Assembly (NCBI RefSeq): GCF_000737515.1
Contig: NZ_CP006587.1
Span: 1,054,001-1,118,000, forward strand
Direction: 5' to 3'
Length of the DNA: 64,000 bases
Source: Hymenobacter sp. APR13
Lineage (GTDB): Bacteria > Bacteroidota > Bacteroidia > Cytophagales > Hymenobacteraceae
Shown piece after piece: positions 56,392 to 64,000 of this stretch. Position 1 is the first letter of the stretch, and each line of letters begins with the position of its first letter. Under the pieces are notes generated by a model, which saw nothing but the letters and a program-made list of their open reading frames with translations, ran no database searches and was not told the origin of the DNA. Position numbers and translations under genes: made by a program.

Positions 56392-56793
56392 TCACGAAAT
56401 CCAGTTTTTACGACGGGGCGCGGAGGCCAGCCGTTCGGGTATGCCCGCAAAAAACGCCGCCACCGACTCGGGCAGGCCCTTGTCTAGTTGCTGCGAAATG
56501 CGGTAGAAGGGGTTGAAAAAGCTGTGTTGCCGGATGCCGATGCCGGTGGTGCCATCGGGGCCCATGGCCCAGGTGCCGCCAAACGTCTCCACCAAGCATT
56601 GCCCCAGAAAGCAGCCCAGCGCCGTTACCACGCCCTCGCGGGTGGCAGCCGTGAGGCTGGGGCGCTGCTGCTCGATGAACTCGGCCAGGCGCTGCACGGC
56701 GTCGGCGTCGTAGGCAGGCGCCTGCAGCTGGCGGCGCACGGCCTCGGCGGCAGCGGTGAGGGAAGCAAGTGGGTTAGGCGTAGGTTCGGGCAT
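56392..56793 (-). CDS. hypothetical soluble protein
   Basis: A 133-residue protein beginning with a helical region (LASLTAAAEAVRRQLQAP) and containing GCFLGQCLVETFGGTWAMGP and IRQHSFFNPFYRISQQLDKG. No family recognised. Located 38 nt upstream of cmk on the same strand, so probably co-transcribed. The coherent GC-rich codon use supports a real gene. Confidence 0.62.
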   Translation of the reverse strand: MPEPTPNPLASLTAAAEAVRRQLQAPAYDADAVQRLAEFIEQQRPSLTAATREGVVTALGCFLGQCLVETFGGTWAMGPDGTTGIGIRQHSFFNPFYRISQQLDKGLPESVAAFFAGIPERLASAPRRKNWIS

Positions 56794-56881
56794 AAAGGTG
56801 AGTAACCGTGGACAGAAGCAAAGGACACGCGAATACCTGCTATCCGCTCAGCAGCAGACAGCAGGCGTAGGTACCGTTGGG

Positions 56882-57040
56882 TTAGTGGCTGTCACAGGGG
56901 CAAGGCACTTTGCCAAACTTGGCTTTGCGCTTGAAGGCGGAGGTCTTTTTTTGCTGCGGGGTGCGGCTCGCGCAGCCCGTGGCAGCAAGGCCCGAACCCA
57001 GCACGAGGGTGGCCATCAGCAAAGTCACAATCTTTCTCAC
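56882..57040 (-). CDS. small lipoprotein with CxC end
   Basis: A 52-residue lipoprotein starting at a GTG (MRKIVTLLMATLVLG...). Lipobox GLAATGC gives a cysteine anchor at about residue 23. The mature 30 residues are basic and end KFGKVPCPCDSH, with a CPC motif that may bind metal. The GTG start is chosen because the sequence further upstream is unlike a signal peptide. Confidence 0.55.
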   Translation of the reverse strand: MRKIVTLLMATLVLGSGLAATGCASRTPQQKKTSAFKRKAKFGKVPCPCDSH

Positions 57041-57125
57041 CGGCGCAGATTTTGGGCAAATATACGGTTCTTTACCCGTTCGCCTTGGCTTACCTGCAAC
57101 TTTCCCCACGTTTCGATTCTGCCCC

Positions 57126-58793
57126 ATGCCCGCCGATTTTCAGCTCACGGCCAACGTCATCGACCTGTTTGCCAACACCATAGCCCCGGCCACCCTGCAC
57201 ATTGCCGACGGCCGCATCCGGTCCATCATCCCCACCGGCGCCCCGGCCCCCGACCCTACCCTGCCCTACGCCCTGCCCGGCTTCGTGGATGCCCACGTGC
57301 ACGTAGAAAGCTCCCTGCTGATTCCGGCCGAGTTTGCCCGGCTGGCCGTGGTGCACGGTACCGTGGCCACCGTCTCCGACCCGCACGAAATCGGGAACGT
57401 GCTGGGCGTGGCGGGCGTGGAGTTTATGCTGGAAAGCGGCCGGCAGGTGCCGTTCAAGTTCTGCTTCGGGGCGCCTTCGTGCGTGCCGGCCACGCCGTTT
57501 GAAACGGCCGGCGCCGAAATCACGGCCCAGGATATCGAGCAGCTGTTTCAGAACCCCGAAATCGGCTACCTGGCCGAAATGATGAACTGGCCCGGCGTGC
57601 TCAACCGCGACGCCGGCGTGATGGAGAAAATCCAGCTGGCCCAGCGCTACAACCGCCCCGTGGATGGGCACGCGCCCGGTTTGCGCGGCGCCGACGCCGC
57701 CCAGTACGCCTCGGCCGGCATCAGCACCGACCACGAGTGCTTCACGGCCGCAGAAGCGCTGGACAAGCTGGCCGTGGGCATGAAGATTCTGATTCGGGAA
57801 GGCTCGGCGGCCCGCAACTTCGACGCCCTGATTGAGCTGCTGCCCGAGCACTACGAGCACCTGATGTTCTGCTCCGACGACAAGCACCCCGACACGCTGG
57901 TGCTGGGCCACATCAACCAGCTGGTGCAGCGGTCCGTGGCCCTGGGCCACGACGTGCTGAAGGTGCTGCGCGTGGCCTGCCGGAATCCCGTGGAGCACTA
58001 CCGCCTGCCCGTGGGCTTGCTGCGCGAAGGCGACCCCGCCGACTTCATCGTGGTGGACGACCTGACGGACTTTCAGGTGCGCCAGACCTACCTCAACGGC
58101 GAGCTGGTGGCCGAAAACGGCCAGACCCGCATTGCCTCGGTGCCCGGCCGCGAAGTCAACAACTTCCACGCCCGCGAGGTATCGGCCGCCGAGTTCCAGC
58201 TCCCCGCCCCGAACCACGAACAACCAGAAACGAAAAACGAAATAAGAGTTATCGAGTGCTTCGACGGCCAGCTCATCACGGCCCGCCACGACGTGCCCGC
58301 CCGCGTGGAAAACGGCCTGGTAGTGCCCGACGTGGCGCATGATATCCTGAAGCTGACTGTGGTGAACCGCTACCACGCCGCGCCGCCGGCCGTGGCCTTC
58401 ATCCAGGGCTTCGGGCTGAGGCGCGGCGCCCTGGCCAGCAGCGTCGGCCACGACTCGCACAACATCACGGCCGTGGGCTGCGACGACGAGAGCATTGCCC
58501 GGGCCGTGAACCTGGTGATGGAAGCCAAAGGCGGCTTGGCCGCCGTGGGCGCCAACGGCGAGGAATTGCTGCTGCCGCTGCCCGTGGCCGGCCTCATGTC
58601 CAGCCAGGACGGCTACCGCGTGGCCGCCGACTATGCCGCCATCGACGCGCTGTCGCGGGAGCTGGGCTCGCCGTTGGGGGCGCCGTTCATGACGCTGTCG
58701 TTTATGGCGCTGCTGGTGATTCCCAGCCTCAAGCTCTCCGACAAAGGCCTGTTCGACGGCGAGGCGTTCCGGTTTGTGGAAGCCGTGGTGTGA
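57126..58793 (+). CDS. ade: adenine deaminase
   Basis: A 555-residue amidohydrolase converting adenine to hypoxanthine. Metal-binding H57 and H59 in PGFVDAHVHVESS, then VSDPHEIGNVLGV, EFMLESGRQVPFKFCFGAPS, GHAPGLRG and the C-terminal adenine deaminase domain with SHDSHNITAVGCDDE. Normal length for Ade. A linker at about residues 362-373 (HEQPETKNEIR) is encoded by a word-like stretch (58226-58250, gaacaaccagaaacg) and may be an in-frame insertion. Its TGA stop lies in the left arm of the family C repeat at 58792. Confidence 0.93.
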   Translation: MPADFQLTANVIDLFANTIAPATLHIADGRIRSIIPTGAPAPDPTLPYALPGFVDAHVHVESSLLIPAEFARLAVVHGTVATVSDPHEIGNVLGVAGVEFMLESGRQVPFKFCFGAPSCVPATPFETAGAEITAQDIEQLFQNPEIGYLAEMMNWPGVLNRDAGVMEKIQLAQRYNRPVDGHAPGLRGADAAQYASAGISTDHECFTAAEALDKLAVGMKILIREGSAARNFDALIELLPEHYEHLMFCSDDKHPDTLVLGHINQLVQRSVALGHDVLKVLRVACRNPVEHYRLPVGLLREGDPADFIVVDDLTDFQVRQTYLNGELVAENGQTRIASVPGREVNNFHAREVSAAEFQLPAPNHEQPETKNEIRVIECFDGQLITARHDVPARVENGLVVPDVAHDILKLTVVNRYHAAPPAVAFIQGFGLRRGALASSVGHDSHNITAVGCDDESIARAVNLVMEAKGGLAAVGANGEELLLPLPVAGLMSSQDGYRVAADYAAIDALSRELGSPLGAPFMTLSFMALLVIPSLKLSDKGLFDGEAFRFVEAVV

Positions 58794-58946
58794 CCTCACC
58801 CCCTAGCCCCCTCTCCAAAAGAGAGGGGGAACCAACTCTAAAAATCTAGCCTAAAAAAAGTCCACCGGACATTCCGGTGGGCTTTTCTGTTTTTTACTAA
58901 GTCTAGTTCCCCCTCTCTTTTGGAGAGGGGGCTAGGGGGTGAGGTC
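58792..58946. repeat. Family C long inverted repeat, copy 3, spanning two stop codons
   Basis: Arms 58792-58832 and 58906-58946 are a perfect 41-bp inverted repeat. Each arm starts with tGACCTCACCCCC, so the TGA stop codons of ade (58791-58793) and the response regulator (58945-58947) overlap its ends. The 73-nt centre contains a terminator. Confidence 0.95.
58857..58885. terminator. intrinsic terminator nested inside the family C repeat
   Basis: Stem AAAGTCCACCGG/CCGGTGGGCTTT with a 5-nt loop and one G-T pair, with A and T runs either side, usable from both converging genes. Confidence 0.8.
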
Positions 58947-59355
58947 AAAACCGCTTTTTTAGCAGCTTTTCCATCTTTTCTTCCGTCAGGGGCTTCGAGA
59001 GGTACTCGATGTTGGGGTACTGGGCCACACGGGCGGTGTCGGCGGCGTGCATGGAGGTGGTCAGCACGGTGAGGACGGTTTGCTGGCGCACAGGTTCGGG
59101 CAGCTCGTTGAAGCGCTGCAGAAACTCGAAGCCGTCCATGCCGGGCATCTTCAGATCCACAAACACCAGATCAGGGGCGCCGTGGGCAGGAGCACCGGCC
59201 GTTTCCGTCCCCCAGAGGGCATCAAACGCCTGTTCGGCGCGGGAAAACGTCAGGACGTTGTCGGCCACTTCCAGCCGGGTCAGCAGGCGGTTGTTCAGGA
59301 AAATGGTGGTTTCGTTGTCGTCAATCAACACCACACTACGCAGCTTCTTTGGCAT
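58945..59355 (-). CDS. single-domain response regulator (CheY-like)
   Basis: A 136-residue receiver domain without an output domain. Acidic pocket D12/D13, phosphoacceptor D67 in VFVDLKMPGMDGFEFL, threonine about T100 and lysine K121 in YLSKPLT. Probably transfers a signal from a sensor kinase elsewhere; no kinase is adjacent. The stop codon is supplied by the family C repeat. Confidence 0.9.
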   Translation of the reverse strand: MPKKLRSVVLIDDNETTIFLNNRLLTRLEVADNVLTFSRAEQAFDALWGTETAGAPAHGAPDLVFVDLKMPGMDGFEFLQRFNELPEPVRQQTVLTVLTTSMHAADTARVAQYPNIEYLSKPLTEEKMEKLLKKRF

Positions 59356-59400
59356 GGCCGGAAATCAGGAAAGTGAACTAACAAAACAGGCCACGCAGCC

Positions 59401-60378
59401 TTACAGCCAGCCTTGGGCACGCATCCAGTCGTCGTTGTAGATTTTGCCGAGGTAGCGCGTGCCGTGGTCGGGCAACACAATCACCATCGTGTCGCCTTCC
59501 TGCAGATGCTCGCGGGCGTATTCGAGAGCACCGTGCACAGCCGAGCCGCAGCTCCAGCCCACAAACAGGCCTTCTTCCTTGGCCAGGCGGCGCGTCATGA
59601 GGGCAGCATCCTGGTCGGTAACCTTGATGAAGAGGTCAATCAGGTCGAAGTCTACGTTTTTCGGCAGGATGTCCTCGCCGATACCTTCCGTCTTGTACGG
59701 GTAGATTTCGTTTTCGTCGAAGATGCCGGTTTCCTTGTATTTCTTGAACACCGAGCCGTAGGTATCCAAGCCGATGGTCACTACGGCCGGGTTCTGCTCC
59801 TTCAGGTACTTGGCCGTGCCGCAGATGGTGCCGCCCGTGCCCACGCCGCAGGCCAGGTGCGTGATGGTGCCTTCGGTCTGCTTCCACAGCTCCGGGCCGG
59901 TGCTCTCGTAGTGCGCCGCCGAGTTCGACATGTTGTCGTACTGATTGGGGTAGAACGAGTTGGGCGTTTCTTCGCTCAGGCGCTTGGCCACCGAGTAGTA
60001 GGAGCGCGGATCTTCGGGGGCCACGTCTACGGGGCACACCACCACCTGCGCGCCCACGGCCCGCAGAATGTCCTGCTTCTCCTTGCTTTGCTTGTCGCTC
60101 ATCACGAAGATGCAGCTGTAGCCTTTGGCAATGGCGGCCAGGGCCAAACCCATGCCGGTGTTGCCGCTGGTGCCTTCGATGATGGTGCCGCCGGGCTTCA
60201 GCAGGCCAGCTTTTTCGGCGTCTTCCACCATTTTCACGGCCATGCGGTCTTTCACCGAGTTGCCGGGGTTGAAATATTCCACCTTGGCCAGGACAGTGCC
60301 TTTGATGCCGTCGGCGACGCGGTTGAGCTTCACCAGCGGCGTGTTGCCGATGGCCTCAACGATGTTATTCAGGTACAT
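59401..60378 (-). CDS. cysteine synthase/cystathionine beta-synthase-type PLP enzyme
   Basis: A 325-residue fold-type II PLP enzyme. The PLP lysine is K43 in NPGNSVKDRMAVKM, the substrate loop EGTSGNTGMGLAL and the phosphate loop GVGTGGTICG. It could be O-acetylserine sulfhydrylase or a CBS without the C-terminal CBS pair; the GYSCIFVMSDKQSKEKQ stretch is closer to CBS-like members. A good promoter lies upstream at 60424-60432. The start is the ATG at 60378. Confidence 0.9.
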   Translation of the reverse strand: MYLNNIVEAIGNTPLVKLNRVADGIKGTVLAKVEYFNPGNSVKDRMAVKMVEDAEKAGLLKPGGTIIEGTSGNTGMGLALAAIAKGYSCIFVMSDKQSKEKQDILRAVGAQVVVCPVDVAPEDPRSYYSVAKRLSEETPNSFYPNQYDNMSNSAAHYESTGPELWKQTEGTITHLACGVGTGGTICGTAKYLKEQNPAVVTIGLDTYGSVFKKYKETGIFDENEIYPYKTEGIGEDILPKNVDFDLIDLFIKVTDQDAALMTRRLAKEEGLFVGWSCGSAVHGALEYAREHLQEGDTMVIVLPDHGTRYLGKIYNDDWMRAQGWL

Positions 60379-60423
60379 GGGTGAGCGTGAGAGGTGAGAG
60401 GGGAATTTTGGAGAGAGCGGAGG

Positions 60424-60432
60424 GCAAAGGTA
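60424..60432 (-). promoter_or_regulatory. -7 box of the cysteine synthase gene
   Basis: On the minus strand TACCTTTGC matches TAnnTTTGC, 45 nt before the ATG. A TTG lies 16 nt further upstream. Confidence 0.55.
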
Positions 60433-60645
60433 CGGATTTCGGGCGGGGCAAGATGGTGGAGTAGTAGAGCAGTGGGTTGGTGGGTTGGCAAGGACTGGAG
60501 TGGTGCCACGTTTTTTTTGTCGTAGTGTCTCTATGGTTGTTGCTGCTAGTGCGTCCCGTTCCACGATAATGGTGCCACGAGGCCTTCGGCAACTCGTAGC
60601 ACCACTCCAGCGCCCGCCACTCCACCAAAACACCCGTCCACCACC

Positions 60646-60676
60646 TTGCCCCGGCCTTAAAAAAGGCTACTTTTGC
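60646..60676 (+). promoter_or_regulatory. sucD promoter
   Basis: TTG at 60646-60648, a 19-nt spacer and TACTTTTGC at 60668-60676, a full match to the Bacteroidota housekeeping form, 70 nt before the start. Confidence 0.65.
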
Positions 60677-60746
60677 ACACCGGTTGCCTTATGGGCCACC
60701 CAATACCCCACCCTCAACCGAATAGCTCCTCTAACTCCCTCTACTA

Positions 60747-61628
60747 ATGAGTGTTCTGGTAAACAAGGATTCTAAAGTGATTGTGCAGGGCTTTACCGGC
60801 TCTGAAGGCTCGTTCCACGCGCAGCAGATGATTGAGTACGGCACCAATGTGGTAGGCGGCGTAACGCCCGGCAAAGGCGGCACCATGCACCTCGATCGTC
60901 CCGTGTTCAACACCGTGGCCGAAGCCGTAGAGCAGGCCGGCGCCGACACCAGCATCATCTTCGTGCCCCCGGCTTTCGCCGCCGACGCTATTATGGAAGC
61001 GGCCGACGCGGGCATTAAAGTGATTGTCACCATCACCGAAGGCATTCCGACCAAGGACATGATTGCGGTGAAGGAGTACCTGAAAGGCCGCGAAGGTCTG
61101 CGCATGATCGGGCCGAACTGCCCCGGCGTCATGACCGCCGGTGAGTGCAAAGTGGGCATCATGCCCGGCTTCATCTTCACGAAAGGCAAAATCGGCATCG
61201 TTTCCAAGTCGGGTACCCTGACCTACGAAGCCGTTGACCAGCTCACCAAAGCCGGCCTGGGCCAGACCACGGCCATCGGTATCGGCGGCGACCCAATCAT
61301 CGGCACCACCACCAAAGAAGCGGTGGAAATGCTGATGAACGACCCCGAAACCGAAGGCATCGTGATGATCGGTGAAATCGGCGGCGGCATGGAAGCCGAA
61401 GCTGCTCGCTGGATCAAGGAAACCGGCAACAAGAAGCCCGTTGTAGGCTTCATTGCCGGCCAGACTGCGCCTCCCGGCCGCCGCATGGGCCACGCCGGTG
61501 CCATCGTAGGCGGTGCCGACGACACGGCGGCTGCTAAAATGGCCATCATGCGCGAGTGCGGCATCCACGTAGTGGATTCGCCCGCCGAAATCGGCGACAC
61601 CATGCTGCGCGTACTGGGCGGCAAGTAG
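60747..61628 (+). CDS. sucD: succinyl-CoA ligase, alpha subunit
   Basis: A 293-residue subunit for the ATP- or GTP-forming step of the TCA cycle. CoA-binding region [35 protein letters not shown], and the phospho-histidine in [14 protein letters not shown] (about residue 248). Length typical. The beta subunit gene sucC is not in the window. Confidence 0.96.
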   Translation: MSVLVNKDSKVIVQGFTGSEGSFHAQQMIEYGTNVVGGVTPGKGGTMHLDRPVFNTVAEAVEQAGADTSIIFVPPAFAADAIMEAADAGIKVIVTITEGIPTKDMIAVKEYLKGREGLRMIGPNCPGVMTAGECKVGIMPGFIFTKGKIGIVSKSGTLTYEAVDQLTKAGLGQTTAIGIGGDPIIGTTTKEAVEMLMNDPETEGIVMIGEIGGGMEAEAARWIKETGNKKPVVGFIAGQTAPPGRRMGHAGAIVGGADDTAAAKMAIMRECGIHVVDSPAEIGDTMLRVLGGK

Positions 61629-61652
61629 TCGATTACCAACACCTGATTTTAT

Positions 61653-61688
61653 AAAAAAGAGCCTTGGCACAAGCCAGGGCTCTTTTTT
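61653..61688. terminator. intrinsic terminator after sucD
   Basis: Stem AAAAAAGAGCCTTGGC with its near complement around ACAA, followed by a T run. Confidence 0.85.
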
Positions 61689-61739
61689 TGATGGTTTATT
61701 TCTTTAATTTGGCAGATTGTATACCCCTTAAACTTCACT

Positions 61740-62870
61740 ATGCGCATCACTATTGAGAAAGTCTTGTCAGCTATCAGCCTGCTGACAACCGTTGCCTGCA
61801 CCAAAGAAGTCGAGAGGGTTGTCGTGCAGGAAAAAGCATACAGCTGGGCGGAGGTGAAGCAGCTTGCCGGTAGTCAGAAGAACATCGTTCAGATAACTCA
61901 GGATGAAGCCTCGCTGTATCTGCAGCAGTTAGGGTACCTGGGGCGGCTCATGCCCCTACCCGGCGCAACGCAGCCCAACCGGCCGGGCTATTACTCGGCG
62001 GTCAGGCAGCCCCTCCAGCCGCTACCGTACGACCTCACTAACCGCATTCCAATGAATGGGCGGTTCTACCTGAAGCCGGTTGGCGAGGACAACATGACTC
62101 TGCGGGCCTTCCCGACTACCCACATCCCACCCGACAACCTGCCCGCCGACATCAGCCTGCGCCGCCTCGATCCGACGGCAGTAAGGTTCGTCAACAATCG
62201 GGCGAGCCCCTATTTTGCGCTGGGCGCAATTACCACGAACAACATTTCGCTGGTCGGCTACTCGGTAGCGCCCAGCGACCAGGCCCTGCACTTTGTGCTG
62301 AGCCGCCTAAGCCTGGAGTCGGGCGTACCAACGGGCCCCGTGACCGTCAGCTCACGCACTCTGACCATACCTCTCCCGCAGGCCCTGCCTTATACCATCG
62401 TGGCCGTTGACGACTACTTTCTGGTCAACGTCATTTCGTATGGCTTGTATAAAATCAGCGAAAGCGGCCAGGTCCAGCAGGTTCTGACGTTGCCAAACAC
62501 GGCCATTACTTCCTTCTACAAGCACAAAGGCGTGCTATACGCCATCAACAATTCCGGACAGAGAGGGGTGTTCACCTCGTCGGATGACGCACAAACCTGG
62601 CAGCTACGCACTGGTATCCCCGATTACTTCGTGCTCAGCACCTTTCACGCAGTCGGCGACAGTATCGTGGGTATCACGCACGGCATTGATAACAACAGCT
62701 TGTACACGCTTCGCTGGCAGGGCAACACGCCGCGCGTACGGGAGCTGAAGAACGACGGCCTGAACCAGGCGGATTTCACGGACCTGGCTCAACTCGGCGA
62801 CACTGTGTACCTGAGTACAACGAGCGGCTTGTTCAAGCGGCCTCTGAGTGCATTCTTCGAAAACCGCTAG
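61740..62870 (+). CDS. beta-propeller-like lipoprotein, function unknown
   Basis: A 376-residue lipoprotein: signal LLTTVACTKEV (cysteine about residue 20). The mature region is rich in beta-strands with repeated blade-like segments (VLYAINNSGQRGVFTSSDD, TVYLSTTSGLFKRP), reminiscent of Kelch or WD-type propellers and some sialidase-like repeats (SSDDAQTW resembles an Asp-box). No enzymatic residues can be assigned. Terminated region upstream at 61653. Confidence 0.72.
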   Translation: MRITIEKVLSAISLLTTVACTKEVERVVVQEKAYSWAEVKQLAGSQKNIVQITQDEASLYLQQLGYLGRLMPLPGATQPNRPGYYSAVRQPLQPLPYDLTNRIPMNGRFYLKPVGEDNMTLRAFPTTHIPPDNLPADISLRRLDPTAVRFVNNRASPYFALGAITTNNISLVGYSVAPSDQALHFVLSRLSLESGVPTGPVTVSSRTLTIPLPQALPYTIVAVDDYFLVNVISYGLYKISESGQVQQVLTLPNTAITSFYKHKGVLYAINNSGQRGVFTSSDDAQTWQLRTGIPDYFVLSTFHAVGDSIVGITHGIDNNSLYTLRWQGNTPRVRELKNDGLNQADFTDLAQLGDTVYLSTTSGLFKRPLSAFFENR

Positions 62871-62897
62871 CCAGCCGTTTGAGTCTTTGCGGCCCAC

Positions 62898-63662
62898 TCA
62901 TTTCCCCCCTTTTTGCCCGCCCACGTTCACCACAATGCCTAGCTGGAACACGGAGTTGGCGGCCTTCACGTATTTGCGGGGGATGAGGCCGAAGTTGCTG
63001 CCGCTGATGAGCTGCAGCTGCAGCGGGCCCAGCACCTCGATGCGGGTGTAGGTGATGGGCTCGAAGAAGATGTTGTACTCGGGGGCCCGGGCCACGCCGT
63101 TGAGGCGGAAATCGGTGATTTGCACGTAGCTGGCGCGCATAGCCGTGCCGTAGTTGAAGGGCCAGTCGCGGCCGAGGGCGCGGAAGCTTTTCTTTTCCTT
63201 GGACGTGTAGTTGGCCTGCAGGAAGTACTTGTGGAGCGTGCCCTCGCGGCGCTCGGTGGGCTGGTTGGTTTCGCGGCTGTACTCGGTGTACTTGGTAGCC
63301 CCGATGCCCACGCCGCCGTAGATTTCCAGCACCCGGCGGTCCTGGCGCAGACGGGTGTAGTAGCCCAGGCCGGCTTCCACGAAGTCGTGGTCTTCGGTCT
63401 GGCGGTTGTTTTTGCTGCCGAAGAAGCTCTGCTTCTTATCAGCGTGCAGGAAGGACGCGGAGGCCATCACGCCCAGGTGGTCCGTGACGGCGTAGGCGCC
63501 CTGCACGGCCGTGTTCTGGCTGAAGTTGGTGTGCAGGCCGGCGCTCCACTCGCCCTTCTGGGTGAGTAGCGGCACCTGCGGCGGCGGCGGAAAATACAGC
63601 GATGAGCAGCCGGCCAGAAATGGCAGCAGCAGAATCAAAAACGCGCGAAGCAAAGCAGGCAT
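62898..63662 (-). CDS. outer-membrane beta-barrel lipoprotein, function unknown
   Basis: A 254-residue lipoprotein: signal LLPFLAGCSSLYF with the cysteine near residue 19. Barrel-like strands include QGAYAVTDHLGVMASASFLH and LGYYTRLRQDRRVLEIYGG, ending VFQLGIVVNVGG. A typical Bacteroidota hypothetical of the OMP_b-brl type. Converges with the propeller-like gene. Confidence 0.72.
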   Translation of the reverse strand: MPALLRAFLILLLPFLAGCSSLYFPPPPQVPLLTQKGEWSAGLHTNFSQNTAVQGAYAVTDHLGVMASASFLHADKKQSFFGSKNNRQTEDHDFVEAGLGYYTRLRQDRRVLEIYGGVGIGATKYTEYSRETNQPTERREGTLHKYFLQANYTSKEKKSFRALGRDWPFNYGTAMRASYVQITDFRLNGVARAPEYNIFFEPITYTRIEVLGPLQLQLISGSNFGLIPRKYVKAANSVFQLGIVVNVGGQKGGK

Positions 63663-63802
63663 AAAACCGAAGGCAGTGAAAAAACCGGTGACAAAACGCC
63701 CGGAGCAGAGTTTCGTTGTGTAGCCGCAAGCAGGTCAGTTGCGTAGAGCGTACACCGCTTTCCTCATCTCCGGGGTTGCCCCTCCTTCAAACTTCGTGCT
63801 TT

Positions 63803-64000
63803 ATGCCCAATACTTCCTACGATGCACTCATAATTGGCTCCGGACAGGCCGGTAATCCACTGGCTACGGCTCTGGCTAATGCCGGCCAGAAGGTGGTGCT
63901 GGTAGAGGAAAACAAGCTCGGTGGCTCCTGCATCAACTACGGCTGCTCGCCGGTGAAGGCCATGCTGGCCTCGGCCGAGCGCGCCCACCAGCTGCGCACC
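63803..64000 (+). CDS. FAD-dependent pyridine nucleotide-disulfide oxidoreductase, 3' part beyond the window
   Basis: 66 residues visible. DALIIGSGQAGNPLATALA is the FAD-binding dinucleotide motif and GGSCINYGCSPVKAM is the redox-active disulfide (CxxxxC) as in mercuric reductase-like or dihydrolipoamide dehydrogenase-like proteins. The ATG at 63803 fits both. The substrate cannot be judged from the N terminus. Confidence 0.85.
   Translation, partial: MPNTSYDALIIGSGQAGNPLATALANAGQKVVLVEENKLGGSCINYGCSPVKAMLASAERAHQLRT

Larger units (their letters stand above)
60379..60746. other. 368-bp divergent intergenic region
   Basis: Contains the -7 box of the cysteine synthase gene (60424-60432), a 12-bp inverted repeat CTGGAGTGGTGC (60495-60506) and GCACCACTCCAG (60599-60610), and the sucD promoter (60646-60675). 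No gene is apparent. Confidence 0.6.

Noticed and set aside
57090..58799. 569-residue minus-strand ORF opposite adenine deaminase
   Set aside because: Shadow of a strongly conserved plus-strand enzyme.

Overview
The window looks like a chromosomal segment of a GC-rich, aerobic, Gram-negative Bacteroidota. A Hymenobacter-like member of the Cytophagales is my best guess. The reasons are that start codons mostly lack Shine-Dalgarno sequences, several promoters fit the Bacteroidota form (TTTG about 19-20 nt before TAnnTTTG), lipoproteins and beta-barrel proteins are abundant, and families such as DUF6493, 2TM, DUF6252-like and S9 peptidases are present. The assignment is inference from gene content. 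No rRNA, tRNA, CRISPR array, prophage or integron is visible. The mobile DNA that is visible is short palindromic repeats and one REP-associated tyrosine transposase (RAYT).

Layout. 1-2.2 kb: 3'-truncated threonine synthase, a LysR regulator and an AT-rich orphan gene. 2.3-11 kb: a giant alpha-2-macroglobulin lipoprotein and penicillin-binding protein 1C, a classical pair here split by a RAYT gene between two BIME-type repeats. 11.4-17.6 kb: a TolC/AcrA/AcrB-type RND efflux operon with a palindromic repeat in each gap. 18-22.6 kb: a SWIM zinc-finger protein and a 1024-residue DUF6493-like protein. 22.6-27.4 kb: secreted hydrolase, small envelope proteins and an S9 peptidase. 27.5-31.3 kb: DUF779 protein, aldehyde dehydrogenase and a divergent AraC regulator. 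31.4-37 kb: MFS transporter, an orphan membrane protein, RmlD, and a DNA-metabolism pair (TIGR03915-like protein plus TIGR03916-like radical SAM enzyme). 37-43 kb: a BamA/TamA-like outer-membrane protein, a CvfB-like RNA-binding protein, a NAD(P)-binding oxidoreductase, and a small secreted protein split by a one-base frameshift. 43-46.2 kb: an ECF sigma factor, anti-sigma-like protein and two envelope proteins in one operon. 46.3-50 kb: OmpH-like protein and the RimK, aspartoacylase-like and RimB-like trio. 50-54.4 kb: sorbosone dehydrogenase-like protein, 2TM protein, macro domain, DoxX, alpha/beta hydrolase and DUF502. 54.5-58.8 kb: ispH, cmk, two small genes and adenine deaminase. 58.9-64 kb: response regulator, cysteine/cystathionine synthase, sucD, two envelope proteins and a truncated flavin disulfide oxidoreductase.

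The most distinctive feature is the intergenic DNA. Many gaps larger than about 100 bp hold an inverted-repeat element from one of several unrelated word families. Family A has five copies with two distinguishable arms, a true BIME layout, and the RAYT lies between two copies of opposite polarity. In one convergent pair a 41-bp perfect inverted repeat supplies the stop codons of both genes and carries a nested terminator. Less-described protein systems worth following are the SWIM/DUF6493 pair, the radical SAM/TIGR03915 pair, and the RimK trio.

Two likely single-base indels (around 42301, and near the start of the anti-sigma gene around 45590) affect genes and could be assembly errors.
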